A stretch of 64,000 bases of DNA, from assembly GCF_000266945.1 (NCBI RefSeq), contig NC_018025.1, positions 4,096,001-4,160,000 on the forward strand. Direction: 5' to 3'. Made by a program: the position numbers and the translations under genes. The stretch comes from Desulfomonile tiedjei DSM 6799. Lineage in GTDB: Bacteria > Desulfobacterota > Desulfomonilia > Desulfomonilales > Desulfomonilaceae. This document shows positions 18,339 to 28,060 of the stretch, piece by piece (position 1 is the stretch's first letter; each line of letters begins with the position of its first letter). The notes under the pieces are model-generated. The model did no database searches and was not told the DNA's origin. It saw only the letters and a program-made list of their open reading frames with translations.

Positions 18339-18506
18339 TCAGGCGTTCTCTGAACGCGGTTGTTCTGGACAATGGTTTGCCTCATTTGCTTGCTGTTCGA
18401 GTCGATCCATCTCGTCCAGGTAAACCGCCTCCAGAGTGGTGCGCACTTTTCCCAAAATTTGAACAAAGTCTTCGATTTCGATTATATCGCTTTTTGCTTC
18501 ACACAT
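18339..18506 (-). CDS. Small hypothetical protein, 55 residues
   Basis: The frame starts at ATG 18506 with CAGGAG seven nt upstream, which is why this start was preferred to longer upstream extensions. The product begins MCEAKSDIIEIEDF and continues as a charged helical protein (GKVRTTLEAVYLDEMDRLEQQ), probably cytoplasmic. It resembles no family I can name. The acidic, amphipathic helix and good ribosome binding site favour a real gene over chance. Confidence 0.5.
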   Translation of the reverse strand: MCEAKSDIIEIEDFVQILGKVRTTLEAVYLDEMDRLEQQANEANHCPEQPRSENA

Positions 18507-18823
18507 TTTCAGGCTCCTGTTCGGGTTATGGCATCGAAATGCATTAACGTTCAGTGATCGGCCGTTCCCGGAACTCTGGAGAAGATTACCCGGCTCATCT
18601 CGCCTTCCAGCTCCAAACTTGAGCGCAAGCTGCACTCTGGCTCGAGACAATAAGCGAAGACCCCCCGAACGCGGGGCCCCCGGCAAAACAGACTCCTGAG
18701 GAGCCTCTACCCTGTGTAGTGAACGAAATCAAGTGGAAGTTCCCTTATTTACACATTTCTCATACCATGCCAATGCTGCTTTCACATATCATGCGATGTT
18801 TCGTGGGAACGAATTCTCATTCG

Positions 18824-18837
18824 TTGATTTGAATCAA
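18824..18837 (+). promoter_or_regulatory. FNR-type operator (perfect dyad)
   Basis: TTGATTTGAATCAA matches the FNR consensus TTGAT-N4-ATCAA exactly. It lies 128 nt upstream of the zinc-ribbon gene at 18966, and a -10-like TAATAT follows at 18847. Just before it is a second small dyad, AACGAAT/ATTCGTT (18809-18826). Binding by an FNR/CRP-family regulator is inferred from sequence only. Confidence 0.45.
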
Positions 18838-18965
18838 GCTAAGAAGTAATATTTTGAGTGAAACTTAACAATAGACAAATAACCCAGGCTTATATACGAT
18901 GCACAATAAGGTCACTATTTGGTGAGACTTTGTCATTTTGTCAAAACAAAAAGGAGAAGACGTCA

Positions 18966-19199
18966 ATGGATAAATTCTGCTATTCCTGTGGAGCACCTTT
19001 GGACATGCCCGACTTTAAGGGCATATCAGAAGACTACTGCAAATTTTGCATCGACGAACAGGGTAGTATAAAGCCCCGGGACGAGATTCAGGCGGTAGTT
19101 GCCGAATGGCTCAAAACGTGGCAACCCAATCTGAACGACAAGACAGCACTTGAGCGGGCAGCCAGTTATATGAAAGCTATGCCTGCATGGGCTGATTAA
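18966..19199 (+). CDS. Small zinc-ribbon protein
   Basis: The 77-residue protein begins MDKFCYSCGAPLDMPDF and carries a second cysteine pair in DYCKFCIDE, a treble-clef/zinc-ribbon arrangement seen in the putative zinc-ribbon family (Zn_ribbon_2). The remainder is helical and ends KAMPAWAD. ATG 18966 is preceded by AAGGAGAAG at the usual distance. The gene stands alone behind a possible FNR-type box. These proteins are usually annotated as of unknown function. Confidence 0.72.
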   Translation: MDKFCYSCGAPLDMPDFKGISEDYCKFCIDEQGSIKPRDEIQAVVAEWLKTWQPNLNDKTALERAASYMKAMPAWAD

Positions 19200-19845
19200 A
19201 CTGCGAGCAATTGTTTCAAGAAATGTACAAGGGATCGACTTTCTGAAGAAAGTCCTTCCCCTGAACCTCCCCTCCTCCACATGCATAGACTTTGTTTCTA
19301 AGTGTTCATATCGCTAGTTGAACGGCACCAAAACTATCTTCCATTCTTTCCTCGGCTTGACAACAGGCGTATGTTTTTGGTAATTTACGGAAGAATTTTA
19401 TGCTGGAAATTATCTAAGACGCACGGTGCGGAGGGCACTTTTTTAGACACCACTAACCTAAATCCTCAATTGAGAAAAGCCTGAACAAGGCATGCCTACA
19501 ACGGACTACAAGACCGTCGTGGGCTTCTTGACTTCATTCTTTTCATTCAAAAGGGGATTCGGTGCGGTTTACTTTGTCGCAACCAGGTAATTTTCTTAAT
19601 CAATGTATTACTGATTCTTCACCTTCTCGAACAAGAGGCGTCAATGGACTTCTATTGCAGGTTGCAAGAACGCTTTCAGTTTTCCCGGTGAAACGTTATA
19701 GACGGGGGATCGCTCTGCTTTTCAGTGAAAGACCCGGAATGAACGATTCCCTATTTTCTGAAATCCGTGCCCCTGAGACGCAGTAGCAAGAAAAACTATT
19801 AAGCATGAGAAGCGCGCAGGAATTTGGTCGGAGGGAATTCGTACA
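19200..19845. other. Intergenic stretch with a small hairpin
   Basis: About 650 nt without a supportable gene. GACTTTC and GAAAGTC (19237-19254) form a short stem just after the zinc-ribbon gene and could be a weak terminator, but no T-run follows. The 3' half should contain the promoter of the substrate-binding/kinase operon. Confidence 0.45.
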
Positions 19846-20853
19846 TTGAACAGACATCATTTTTCAGGAATTCTTCTCCTTTTTTTATCTGTCATCTCGT
19901 TAGCCTGTTTGTACGGATGTGATGCATCCCAACCGAACACCAAAGCGGCTGATGCTACCGAGAAACTGGTTATTTCCACCTATCCGGGAGATCATTCTGC
20001 ATTATTGTGGATTGCCGAGAAACAGGGATACTTCTCTGCGCGAGGTGTTGACGTACGACTGGAAATCGAGGAATCCGGACTGGCTTCACTACGGCAGGTG
20101 TTTGCAGGAAAGGCCGGTCTGGCGACCGTATCTGAATTCGTTTTTGTGAGCAACATTAGTGAACATCCGGAGCTTCGCGTCCTTTCCGCTATCGGACAGA
20201 CTCGTGATGTAAGGCTTGTCGCGCGAAAGGATCATGACATCACCGAGATATCCGATCTTAGAAACAAACGAATAGGCGTTGTTCGTTCCACCGTTGCCGA
20301 TTATTTTTTTCACCTTTTTCTCATGTTCCACCGCATTCCCCGCCAGGAAATCCACATCGTGGACCTGACTCCTTCCGAACAGATAAAAGCCATCGCCAAA
20401 GGCGAAATCGATGCAGCAGTAACCTGGGCTAATTTCGCCAAGGAGATGGAAAACACATTAGGTGATAAAATGATAAGTTGGCCGGCCCAGAGCGAACAAG
20501 ATTATTATTGGCTGCTCGTCGGGACCAACTCCACTCTGGAAAGACAATCCTCTGAGATAAAAAAAATCTTGTCTGCACTGGATGCTGCAGATGATTTCTT
20601 GCACAATCATCGTGATGAGGCGCTTCGGATCCTGGTATCCAAACTGGGCCCCCATCACATACCGGAAGTATGGGAAAATAGCAGTTTCGATCTCAGTCTG
20701 AGCCGCCCTTTTGTCCTGGCAATGGAAGCGGAGTTGAGATGGATGAAATCCAGTCAGGGTGTTCAGGAATTCGAGATGCCGGACCTCTTGGACTTTATCC
20801 ACTTTGGCGTGTTACAGTCCGTCCGACCCGAAAAGGTCCAGATGCTTCACTAG
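19846..20853 (+). CDS. Orphan ABC-type substrate-binding lipoprotein (NMT1/SsuA-like)
   Basis: The 335-residue protein has a lipoprotein signal peptide with lipobox LYGC (C25). It has the type 2 periplasmic-binding fold of the SsuA/TauA/NMT1 group, as in LVISTYPGDHSALLWIAEKQGYF, here noted as YPGDHSALLWIAEKQGYF, then RNKRIGVVRSTVADYF and AIAKGEIDAAVTW. Such proteins bind sulfonates, nitrate, pyrimidines or similar small molecules outside the cytoplasmic membrane. No permease or ATPase gene is nearby; a membrane histidine kinase starts 9 nt downstream. It may therefore present a ligand to the kinase rather than feed a transporter. The start is TTG 19846. Confidence 0.87.
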   Translation: MNRHHFSGILLLFLSVISLACLYGCDASQPNTKAADATEKLVISTYPGDHSALLWIAEKQGYFSARGVDVRLEIEESGLASLRQVFAGKAGLATVSEFVFVSNISEHPELRVLSAIGQTRDVRLVARKDHDITEISDLRNKRIGVVRSTVADYFFHLFLMFHRIPRQEIHIVDLTPSEQIKAIAKGEIDAAVTWANFAKEMENTLGDKMISWPAQSEQDYYWLLVGTNSTLERQSSEIKKILSALDAADDFLHNHRDEALRILVSKLGPHHIPEVWENSSFDLSLSRPFVLAMEAELRWMKSSQGVQEFEMPDLLDFIHFGVLQSVRPEKVQMLH

Positions 20854-20862
20854 GGACCATTG

Positions 20863-23442
20863 ATGACCATCAAGCGTAGAATTTTAATCACCTCCATTTT
20901 CTTCATCGTCCTGATGCTGATCATCGGTTCGATTCTCTTCTGGAATTCCCATGAGGTGAGAAAAGGTATTCGCCAGAGTGGAATTACCTCCGAAGTGGTC
21001 AGAAGCGCCTTCCTGATGAAGTCCTTCATGGATGAATACCTTACACATGCAGGCAGCCGTCCGTTGAGGCAATGGATCAAGCAGAACGAAGTTCTGGGTA
21101 AAATCATCGACGATGCGAAGGCAGATAGTTCATTCGATCGGGTACTATTACGGGATCTGGCTGATAAATATCGAGACGTCAACTCCGCGTACCGGCAAAT
21201 TGTGGAAGTGGGCAAAAACACAGATCATTACCTTGATCTGAAGCTGCTCAAGGAAACATTGTCAGGCATGGTGTCCGTGCGTCTTGAGGAGTTGGTTAAT
21301 GCAGCAGAACGCCTGGACAGGGCTACACGTTCCCAGATGCTGCAGAAACAGAGGATTACAGAAGTATCGGTGCTGATCGCGTTTCTGACAATGATCGGGA
21401 TTATCATTCTCAATCTCCTCCTCATCAGGAAAGCGGTTCTTTCTCCAATACAAGAACTCTCCCGAGGTGCAGAGATTATCGGTTCAGGAGATTTCGATCA
21501 TTCCATAGTCACAAACAGCAGGGATGAAATAGGAGTGCTGGCCCAAACTTTTAACGGCATGGTGCGGAGACTGCGTCAATCCTATGATTCCCTGCAAGCG
21601 GAGATCGAAGAACGCAAACGGGCTGAACAGACTGTTGTGGCCGAACGAAAACGGCTTTACGACATGTTGGAAACAATGCCGGTTATGGTCTGCCTCTTGA
21701 CGCCGGATTTTCATATTGCATTCGCCAACCGCAGTTTTCGTGAAAAATTTCCTGACGAAAAGGGAAGGAAGTGTTTCGAATATCGTTTCAATCGTGAAGA
21801 ACCGTGTGATTTTTGCGCGGCGTGCAATGTGCTCGAAACAGGTGAACCCCATCAATGGGAAAGTATGGCGCCGGACGGCAGCATCATAGAAGGTTTCAAA
21901 TATCCGTTTACCGATGTTGACGGTTCGCCTCTCATACTGGAAATAGGTATCGACATTACCGAGCGTAGAGAAGCAGAACAAATTCGGGAAAAATCTCTTG
22001 AAAATGCGGCAATCCTCAGTAGAGTTTTCTCTACAACGCATTTTTCGCTTGTTTATCTCGATAAAGAGTTTAACTTTATTCAGGTAAATAAAGCGTATGC
22101 AGACGCGTGTGGTTATCCTCCGGAGTACTTTCCGGGAAAAAACCATTTCGATCTGTACCCGCATGAAGAGAACGAGTCCATTTTCAGGCGAGTGGTTGAA
22201 ACGGGCGAAGCTTTCACGGTTTATGCAAAACCGTTTGATTTTCCTGACGATCCCGATCGAGGAACAACATATTGGGATTGGAGCCTTTATCCGATAAAAG
22301 ATGCAGACGGACAAGTTGAAGGACTTGTCTTCATCCTCCTGGACGTAACTGACAGGCATAAGGTCGAGGAGGCTTTGCAGGCTGCAAGCGCATACAACCG
22401 TAGTTTGATCGAAGCCAGCCTGGATCCCCTCGTCACTATCAGTCCAAAAGGAATTATCACTGACGTCAATACCGCCACTGAGAAGGTCACAGGATTTTCC
22501 CGGGAAGAGCTTGTCGGCACAAATTTTTCGGATTACTTCACCGATCCCGAAAAAGCGCGGGAAGGCTATGAAACAGTATTTAGAGACGGTTTAGTGAGCG
22601 ACTACGAATTGGAGCTTCAACATAGGTATGGCGGAACTGTTCCCGTAATGTACAATGCTTCTCTGTATCGGGATATGTACGGAAGCATTGTCGGAGTCTT
22701 TGCGGCTGCCCGCAATGTCAGTGAGCGCAAGAAGGCGGAAGAGGAACTTCTGAGATCGAACAAAGATCTGGAGCAATTCGCTTATGTGGCCTCCCACGAT
22801 TTGCAGGAGCCTCTGCGTAATATCGCAGGTTGCATGCAAATGCTTGAGAGAAAATACCAGACTCGGCTCGATTCAGATGCGATTCAATACATTCATTATG
22901 CAGTGGACTCCGCGGTACGCATGAAAACGCTCATCCTGGATTTGTTGACGTACTCGCGAGTGGGAACCCGGGGAAAACCTCCAAAATTGACAGACTGCGG
23001 CCAAATATTGGCAGAGGCTTTGAACAATTTGAAGACAATCATTTCCGATACCGGAGCGATAATTACTCATGATCCTCTGCCCACTGTAACAAGTGACGAG
23101 ACCCAATTACTCCAGGTATTTCAAAATCTCATAGCAAATGCTATAAAGTTTCGGAAGAAGGACGTTGCTCCGCATATTCATATTTCAGCAGTCAAGAATA
23201 GGAATAATTGGATCTTCTCCGTAAAAGATAATGGCATCGGGATCGATTCCCAGTATCTCGATCGCATTTTTGTGATTTTTCAAAGGCTCAACAAGAGATC
23301 GGAATATGAAGGTTCCGGAATGGGGCTGGCTATAGTAAAAAAGGTAGTGGAACGTCATGGCGGAAGAGTGTGGGCAGAGTCGGAGCCGGACGTTGGAACT
23401 ACGTTGTACTTCACCATACCAAAAAGGGGTTTACAAGTATGA
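20863..23442 (+). CDS. Membrane sensor histidine kinase with HAMP and three PAS domains
   Basis: This inner-membrane kinase of about 859 residues has two transmembrane helices (about 7-27 and 166-190) enclosing a helical periplasmic domain of some 140 residues. A HAMP linker, three PAS modules (about 265-370, 380-500 and 505-620), a HisKA domain with phospho-acceptor H645 in SHDLQEPLRN, and a HATPase domain (DNGIGID, GSGMGLAI) follow. The first PAS contains CDFCAAC, a possible metal or redox site. The HisKA type matches phytochrome-like kinases. The start may be TTG 20860 or ATG 20863. The stop overlaps the next ATG (ATGA), so the receiver gene is translated with it. Confidence 0.92.
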   Translation: MTIKRRILITSIFFIVLMLIIGSILFWNSHEVRKGIRQSGITSEVVRSAFLMKSFMDEYLTHAGSRPLRQWIKQNEVLGKIIDDAKADSSFDRVLLRDLADKYRDVNSAYRQIVEVGKNTDHYLDLKLLKETLSGMVSVRLEELVNAAERLDRATRSQMLQKQRITEVSVLIAFLTMIGIIILNLLLIRKAVLSPIQELSRGAEIIGSGDFDHSIVTNSRDEIGVLAQTFNGMVRRLRQSYDSLQAEIEERKRAEQTVVAERKRLYDMLETMPVMVCLLTPDFHIAFANRSFREKFPDEKGRKCFEYRFNREEPCDFCAACNVLETGEPHQWESMAPDGSIIEGFKYPFTDVDGSPLILEIGIDITERREAEQIREKSLENAAILSRVFSTTHFSLVYLDKEFNFIQVNKAYADACGYPPEYFPGKNHFDLYPHEENESIFRRVVETGEAFTVYAKPFDFPDDPDRGTTYWDWSLYPIKDADGQVEGLVFILLDVTDRHKVEEALQAASAYNRSLIEASLDPLVTISPKGIITDVNTATEKVTGFSREELVGTNFSDYFTDPEKAREGYETVFRDGLVSDYELELQHRYGGTVPVMYNASLYRDMYGSIVGVFAAARNVSERKKAEEELLRSNKDLEQFAYVASHDLQEPLRNIAGCMQMLERKYQTRLDSDAIQYIHYAVDSAVRMKTLILDLLTYSRVGTRGKPPKLTDCGQILAEALNNLKTIISDTGAIITHDPLPTVTSDETQLLQVFQNLIANAIKFRKKDVAPHIHISAVKNRNNWIFSVKDNGIGIDSQYLDRIFVIFQRLNKRSEYEGSGMGLAIVKKVVERHGGRVWAESEPDVGTTLYFTIPKRGLQV

Positions 23443-23897
23443 TGGTCAGGGGCATGCAGGTGCAATCAGTTGAAATTCTCCTGGTTGAAGACAATCCTAT
23501 TGACGTGTTGATGACCAAAGAAGCGTTTACCGCCGCCAGGATATGCAATAATTTACATGTTGTAGAAGATGGTGAGGAAGCTCTGGATTTTCTCTATAAA
23601 CGAGGAAGATTTACAGACGCTCCTACCCCCGGCATCATTCTGTTGGATCTAAATCTTCCCAAGAAAGATGGACGTGAAGTATTGGCGGACATTAAGAAAC
23701 ATCCGTCTTTGCATCATATTCCCGTCGTTATTCTCACTACTTCTGAATCTCCTGAAGATATCTGGAGAAGCTATGAACTGCATGCCAATTGCTTCATCAC
23801 CAAGCCGGTCGACGTGGAACAATTCAACCATGCGCTGGAACGCCTTGGCGAGTTTTGGTTCACCCTGGTCAGACTTCCAGAAGCCCAGTGCGAATAA
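23439..23897 (+). CDS. Single-domain response regulator (Rcp1-like)
   Basis: The 152-residue protein is a stand-alone receiver. LLVEDNPIDVLMTKEAF provides the acidic pocket, D70 in ILLDLNLPKKDG is the phosphorylation site, LTTSESPED holds the conserved Thr/Ser, and ITKPVD the lysine. Receivers of this type usually partner phytochrome-like kinases such as the one encoded immediately upstream. The ATG lies within the stop codon of the kinase gene. It has no output domain, so it probably relays phosphate or contacts another protein, possibly the activator encoded 28 nt downstream. Confidence 0.9.
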   Translation: MMVRGMQVQSVEILLVEDNPIDVLMTKEAFTAARICNNLHVVEDGEEALDFLYKRGRFTDAPTPGIILLDLNLPKKDGREVLADIKKHPSLHHIPVVILTTSESPEDIWRSYELHANCFITKPVDVEQFNHALERLGEFWFTLVRLPEAQCE

Positions 23898-23925
23898 ACA
23901 CAAGATCGGGGACTGAGAGTTCAGC

Positions 23926-26058
23926 ATGGACCTAATACGAGTGCTAATTGTAGAAGACAATCCCGTAGATGCCCTTTTTCTGAAAGAAGCGCTGAGAGAG
24001 ATCACGAACACGAAATTTTCGCTCACGCATGCGGAAACAATTGAGAGCGCTCAAAAGTGTCTGGAAGAAGAAACCTTCGATGTTATCACTTTGGATCTGG
24101 GATTGCCCGATGCTCAGGGAATTGAGACTTTTCTGGAGATAAAAAAGGTTAATCCTGATATTCCTGTTGTGGTCCTCTCCGGTCTCGATGACGAAACGGT
24201 GGCCATTCAATCCGTGAGAGAAGGCGCACAAGATTACCTCCTAAAAGACAAATACGACGGGTATTTGCTGTCACGATCCATAGCATTCGCTATAGAGCGT
24301 AAGCAAGCGGAAAAGGCTTTGAGAAGAGCCCAGCAACGCTTCGAGTTGGCCCTGACCGGTGCGGATCTGGGCTGGTGGGACTGGAATATTAAAACAGATG
24401 AGGGAGTCCTTAACGAGCAGGGAGCTAGAATACTCGGCTTTAGGTTAGATGAAATAGCACCGAGTCGTGAGAAATGGAGAAAATGTGTGCATCCGGATGA
24501 TGAACCCTCTGTTCTAGCCGCACTGAATAGACACATGGAGGGAAGCACGGCTGCATTCGAATCTGAACACCGCCTGCGCACAAAAAACCGCGAATGGGTC
24601 TGGATTCTCTTGCGCGGGAAAGTTGTCGAATGGGATTCTGAAGGCCATCCCGTACGAATGGCCGGCACTATTATGGATATTACGGCGAACAAAACGGCTC
24701 AGGAAGCTATACGGCAAAGTGAGCAACGTTTCAGAGCCATTTTTGAAGCAGCCGAAGATTACATTTTTCTTAACGATAGATCCTCAAAGTATATCGATGT
24801 AAATCCTGCGGCGGAACGATTCCTGGGGGCACCTGCATCCAAAATTATCGGTAAAACGTACAAAGATTTTCTACATCCTGAAGATGCCGCTTACATAAGA
24901 GATGTGGATTCACGAGTTCTCAAGGGGGAATCAATACAAAGCGAGCACACAGCCAGAATTAATGGTGCAATGGTGACTCTTTCCGACACAAAAGTCCCCC
25001 TGAAGGACGATTCGGGCCAGGTCATAGGTATTCTCACCATAGCTCGCGACATTACCGACCTGAATAGAATCAAGATCTCTCCGGATACTATGGAAGAATA
25101 TCCTTCCAAAGCTATGCAAGCTACTCTCAAGAAAGCGTTGATAGCAGCAAAGACGAATATCACTATCCTGTTGACCGGAGAAAGCGGTAGTGGAAAGGAT
25201 CATCTCGCCCAATATGTTCACAGGCACTCTCTTCGTGCAGGGAGCTCGTATTTTTCCATTAACTGTGCGGCCATAGCACCGAATCTGGCCGAATCGGAAC
25301 TTTTCGGCCATGAAAAAGGAGCTTTTACCGGTGCGGCTGCACGAAAACGAGGAATGCTCGAGTTGGCCGAAGGTGGCACGCTCTTGTTGAATGAGATCGG
25401 TGAGCTTTCATTGCCGCTCCAATCAAAGCTCCTGACGTTCCTGGATACCAAGAAATTTACGAGAGTCGGCGGTGAGAAAGAAATCTCGGTAGACGCAAGA
25501 CTCATTGCCGCTACGAATAGAGACCTGGAAAAAGAAGTGGCAGAAGGGCGTTTCCGACAAGATCTCTTCTACCGGTTAAATGTTATGAGAATAGAAATTC
25601 CGCCGCTCCGGGAAAGATCTGAAGATATTCCCCTGCTTGTGGAGCAGCTTCTCGTAAAACTTGGCGTGGAAATGCAGCTTCATGAGAGACCTCTGATTTC
25701 TCCACAGATTCTCAACGCCCTTAAGAAATATCAATGGTCCGGAAACGTCCGTGAACTGAGAAACGTCCTGGAGCGTGCTTTGATGCTATCGGACGGGAGA
25801 ACACTGACCCTTGCACATCTCGGGCTTCAAGACGATATGCAATTCTCTTCCGACGGCAATAAGACTTCATTTTCCATATCTTTCCCCACGGAACAGTCTC
25901 TCAATGAGATCACCCATGATTTGAAACGATTCATGGTCAATGAAGCTCTGCGACACTCGGGCGGCAGCAGGGTCGGAGCCGCCAAGTTACTGAGAATCTC
26001 ACGCTATTCTTTGAAGCACTATATGAATAAGCTCGGGCTCGATGACGATATGGAGTGA
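23926..26058 (+). CDS. Receiver-PAS-PAS-AAA-Fis sigma-54 activator
   Basis: The 710-residue regulator begins with a receiver domain (VLIVEDNPVDALF, D57 in TLDLGLPDAQG). Two PAS domains follow (about 135-255 and 260-380, the first ending GTIMDITANKTAQEA). The AAA+ domain has Walker A GESGSGKD (418-425) and GAFTGA (465-470), and the end is a Fis-type helix-turn-helix (RVGAAKLLRISRYSLKHYM). The Walker B motif reads LLLNEIGE with N489 in place of the usual aspartate, which may slow ATP hydrolysis. Its position after the kinase and receiver genes suggests it is their transcriptional output. Target promoters are unknown. Confidence 0.9.
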   Translation: MDLIRVLIVEDNPVDALFLKEALREITNTKFSLTHAETIESAQKCLEEETFDVITLDLGLPDAQGIETFLEIKKVNPDIPVVVLSGLDDETVAIQSVREGAQDYLLKDKYDGYLLSRSIAFAIERKQAEKALRRAQQRFELALTGADLGWWDWNIKTDEGVLNEQGARILGFRLDEIAPSREKWRKCVHPDDEPSVLAALNRHMEGSTAAFESEHRLRTKNREWVWILLRGKVVEWDSEGHPVRMAGTIMDITANKTAQEAIRQSEQRFRAIFEAAEDYIFLNDRSSKYIDVNPAAERFLGAPASKIIGKTYKDFLHPEDAAYIRDVDSRVLKGESIQSEHTARINGAMVTLSDTKVPLKDDSGQVIGILTIARDITDLNRIKISPDTMEEYPSKAMQATLKKALIAAKTNITILLTGESGSGKDHLAQYVHRHSLRAGSSYFSINCAAIAPNLAESELFGHEKGAFTGAAARKRGMLELAEGGTLLLNEIGELSLPLQSKLLTFLDTKKFTRVGGEKEISVDARLIAATNRDLEKEVAEGRFRQDLFYRLNVMRIEIPPLRERSEDIPLLVEQLLVKLGVEMQLHERPLISPQILNALKKYQWSGNVRELRNVLERALMLSDGRTLTLAHLGLQDDMQFSSDGNKTSFSISFPTEQSLNEITHDLKRFMVNEALRHSGGSRVGAAKLLRISRYSLKHYMNKLGLDDDME

Positions 26059-26249
26059 GACGACTTCGTCTTCGGGTTGTCTTGACACAATTATGTACAG
26101 TAGCATCTTGTATTCGACAAAAGGGAAATTGGGTTATGCTGCATATGCGCTGTTACAGGTCCCTCTGTCAAACAGATTCTTGGCACTTACGGCGACCCCA
26201 AACCGGATCGGATGAAGACTCCGTTCCATAGGCATGGGGAGGTGGAACA

Positions 26250-26777
26250 ATGTTCAAAGAGGAGCGAACGGCCTATAAATTCCGGTGGCAGGACTTGGGC
26301 GACATCGAGGAAGGTAGACCCAATCTGGGTCCAAGCACCGGCGTGGCCGTTTACAGACTTATGCAATACTCGTTGAGAGACGTCTTAATTGTCAAATACG
26401 GTGTGCAAAGGACCAATGAAATCCTCAAAGAAGCGGGAAAGCTAGCAGGCTCCGAGTTCTGCAAAAACGTGCTGAATATGGATCTTGGGCCGGATGAATT
26501 TCTCGCTGAACTGCAAGACAAACTTAGGTCGCTTGGTATTGGGATCTTGAGGGTAGAATACGCCGACTTCGAGAAAATGCGGTTTACGCTGACCGTTTCC
26601 GAGGACTTGGATTGCTCCGGCCTGCCTGTGGTGGGGGAGACTGTCTGCGACTATGATGAAGGATTTATCGCGGGAATTCTGTATGCGTATTCTCAAAAAG
26701 AATTTGATGTCACTGAAGTTGATTGCTGGGCATCAGGCGGAAGGACCTGTCGCTTTGCGGTTAGTTTGAAAGAATAG
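26250..26777 (+). CDS. V4R-domain sensor protein
   Basis: This 175-residue cytoplasmic protein matches the V4R (4-vinyl reductase-like) small-molecule-binding domain. It starts with RPNLGPSTGVAVYRLMQYSLRD, here noted as STGVAVYRLMQYSLRD, continues with the VKYGVQRTNEILKEAGKLAG helix region, and ends with the cysteine-containing CDYDEGFIAGIL and DCWASGGRTCRFAV. V4R domains sense hydrophobic ligands in regulators and occur in bacteriochlorophyll and BssR-like proteins. A cytosolic histidine kinase starts 68 nt downstream, so the two probably form one sensing unit. Confidence 0.83.
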   Translation: MFKEERTAYKFRWQDLGDIEEGRPNLGPSTGVAVYRLMQYSLRDVLIVKYGVQRTNEILKEAGKLAGSEFCKNVLNMDLGPDEFLAELQDKLRSLGIGILRVEYADFEKMRFTLTVSEDLDCSGLPVVGETVCDYDEGFIAGILYAYSQKEFDVTEVDCWASGGRTCRFAVSLKE

Positions 26778-26845
26778 GGCTGGCGCTCACTGACACGAGC
26801 GTAGGCTTGTTACCATGCCCGCTGGACTATTGAGTTTGGGAGCGT

Positions 26846-28060
26846 GTGGTGACCGAGGCGGAACTTCGAACATTACGCAACCTCACGAAAAGCATTTCAG
26901 ATCTGCTTAATGGTGACGTGCCCGAGCCTCTATCCCTATCCGAGCCCGTGCATGAGGACCTCGCTCTGCTGCGGAAAGCAACCAACGATCTGATTAAGGA
27001 CTTCGATGAGTCACGTAGTTTTATAAGCAGCCTCGCCAGGGGAGATCTGGGCGTCGATCCGCCGGTCCGCAATTTAATGTGTTCCCCGTACAAGCAATTG
27101 CATGCAAACCTGCGGCATCTGGTTTGGCAGACGCGGCAGGTTGCCAAAGGTGACCTGGGCCAGCGGGTTGATTTCCTTGGCGGGTTTTCCCAGGCATTCA
27201 ACTCGATGATACTGTCTCTACGAGAGAAGCGATCGCTCGAGGAGGCTTTGAAAAAGTCCCACGAAGCACTTGAGGCCAAGGTCCAGGAGCGTACCGGAGA
27301 GCTTGCGGCAATAAATGAGCACCTGAAGCAGGAAATCATTGAACGCCAAAAAGCTGAAGAAGGCTTGGAAAAGGCCCTCGCCCATCTAACCCGCATCAAT
27401 GACGAGTTGCGCCAATTCGCCTACGTGTCTTCTCATGATCTTAAGGAGCCGCTTCGTAATATCGCTGTTTCTGTTCAGAAACTGCAAGAACTCCTGCATA
27501 TTGAGGCCGGGTCCGATGAGGAGATGTGGATGAAGTGGGCCGTCGATTCAGCCTCTAGAATGGCTTCTCTTGTTGATGATATTCTGGCGTTTTCCAGGTT
27601 GGATTCACACAAGCCGTATAGGTTGATCGATTCCGAAAAGGCTTACGAAAAAGCCTTGTCCAATTTGCGCTCTGCTATAGAAGAGAGCGGTGCGACGGTA
27701 ACACACGATCGACTCCCGGCCGTGAAAGCCGATTTGAACCAACTTGCTCAAGCATTTCAACATCTTATCGGCAACGCCATAAAATATCGACGAGATGAGC
27801 CGCCTCGTGTCCATGTTTCAGTTGTAGCCGAGCATAAGGAATGCCAATTCTGCGTTCATGACAATGGAATAGGGATCAAGCAAGAATACCGGGATCGTAT
27901 CTTTTCCATTTTTAAACGGCTTCACCACAATAGCGAATATCCCGGGACCGGCATCGGGCTAGCGATCGCGAAGAAAGTTATAGAGGGCCACGGCGGACGG
28001 ATTTGGGTCGAGTCCGAATACGGGAAAGGCTCTCGGTTCTATTTCACTATCCCGACTTAG
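26846..28060 (+). CDS. Cytosolic sensor histidine kinase
   Basis: The 404-residue kinase has no transmembrane helix. A HAMP-like region (about 60-125, including [15 protein letters not shown]) and a coiled coil (about 130-180) lead to HisKA with H197 in [10 protein letters not shown], followed by HATPase motifs DNGIGIK and GTGIGLAI. It resembles the C-terminal half of the kinase encoded at 20863. Input probably comes from the V4R protein encoded just upstream, because no sensory domain is present here. The start is GTG at 26846 or 26849. No receiver gene follows directly; the upstream receivers may be shared. Confidence 0.9.
   Translation: MVTEAELRTLRNLTKSISDLLNGDVPEPLSLSEPVHEDLALLRKATNDLIKDFDESRSFISSLARGDLGVDPPVRNLMCSPYKQLHANLRHLVWQTRQVAKGDLGQRVDFLGGFSQAFNSMILSLREKRSLEEALKKSHEALEAKVQERTGELAAINEHLKQEIIERQKAEEGLEKALAHLTRINDELRQFAYVSSHDLKEPLRNIAVSVQKLQELLHIEAGSDEEMWMKWAVDSASRMASLVDDILAFSRLDSHKPYRLIDSEKAYEKALSNLRSAIEESGATVTHDRLPAVKADLNQLAQAFQHLIGNAIKYRRDEPPRVHVSVVAEHKECQFCVHDNGIGIKQEYRDRIFSIFKRLHHNSEYPGTGIGLAIAKKVIEGHGGRIWVESEYGKGSRFYFTIPT

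Noticed and set aside
18507-18686. N-terminal extension of the 55-residue gene upstream to 18686
   Set aside because: The added residues look random and a good Shine-Dalgarno sequence marks the internal ATG at 18506.
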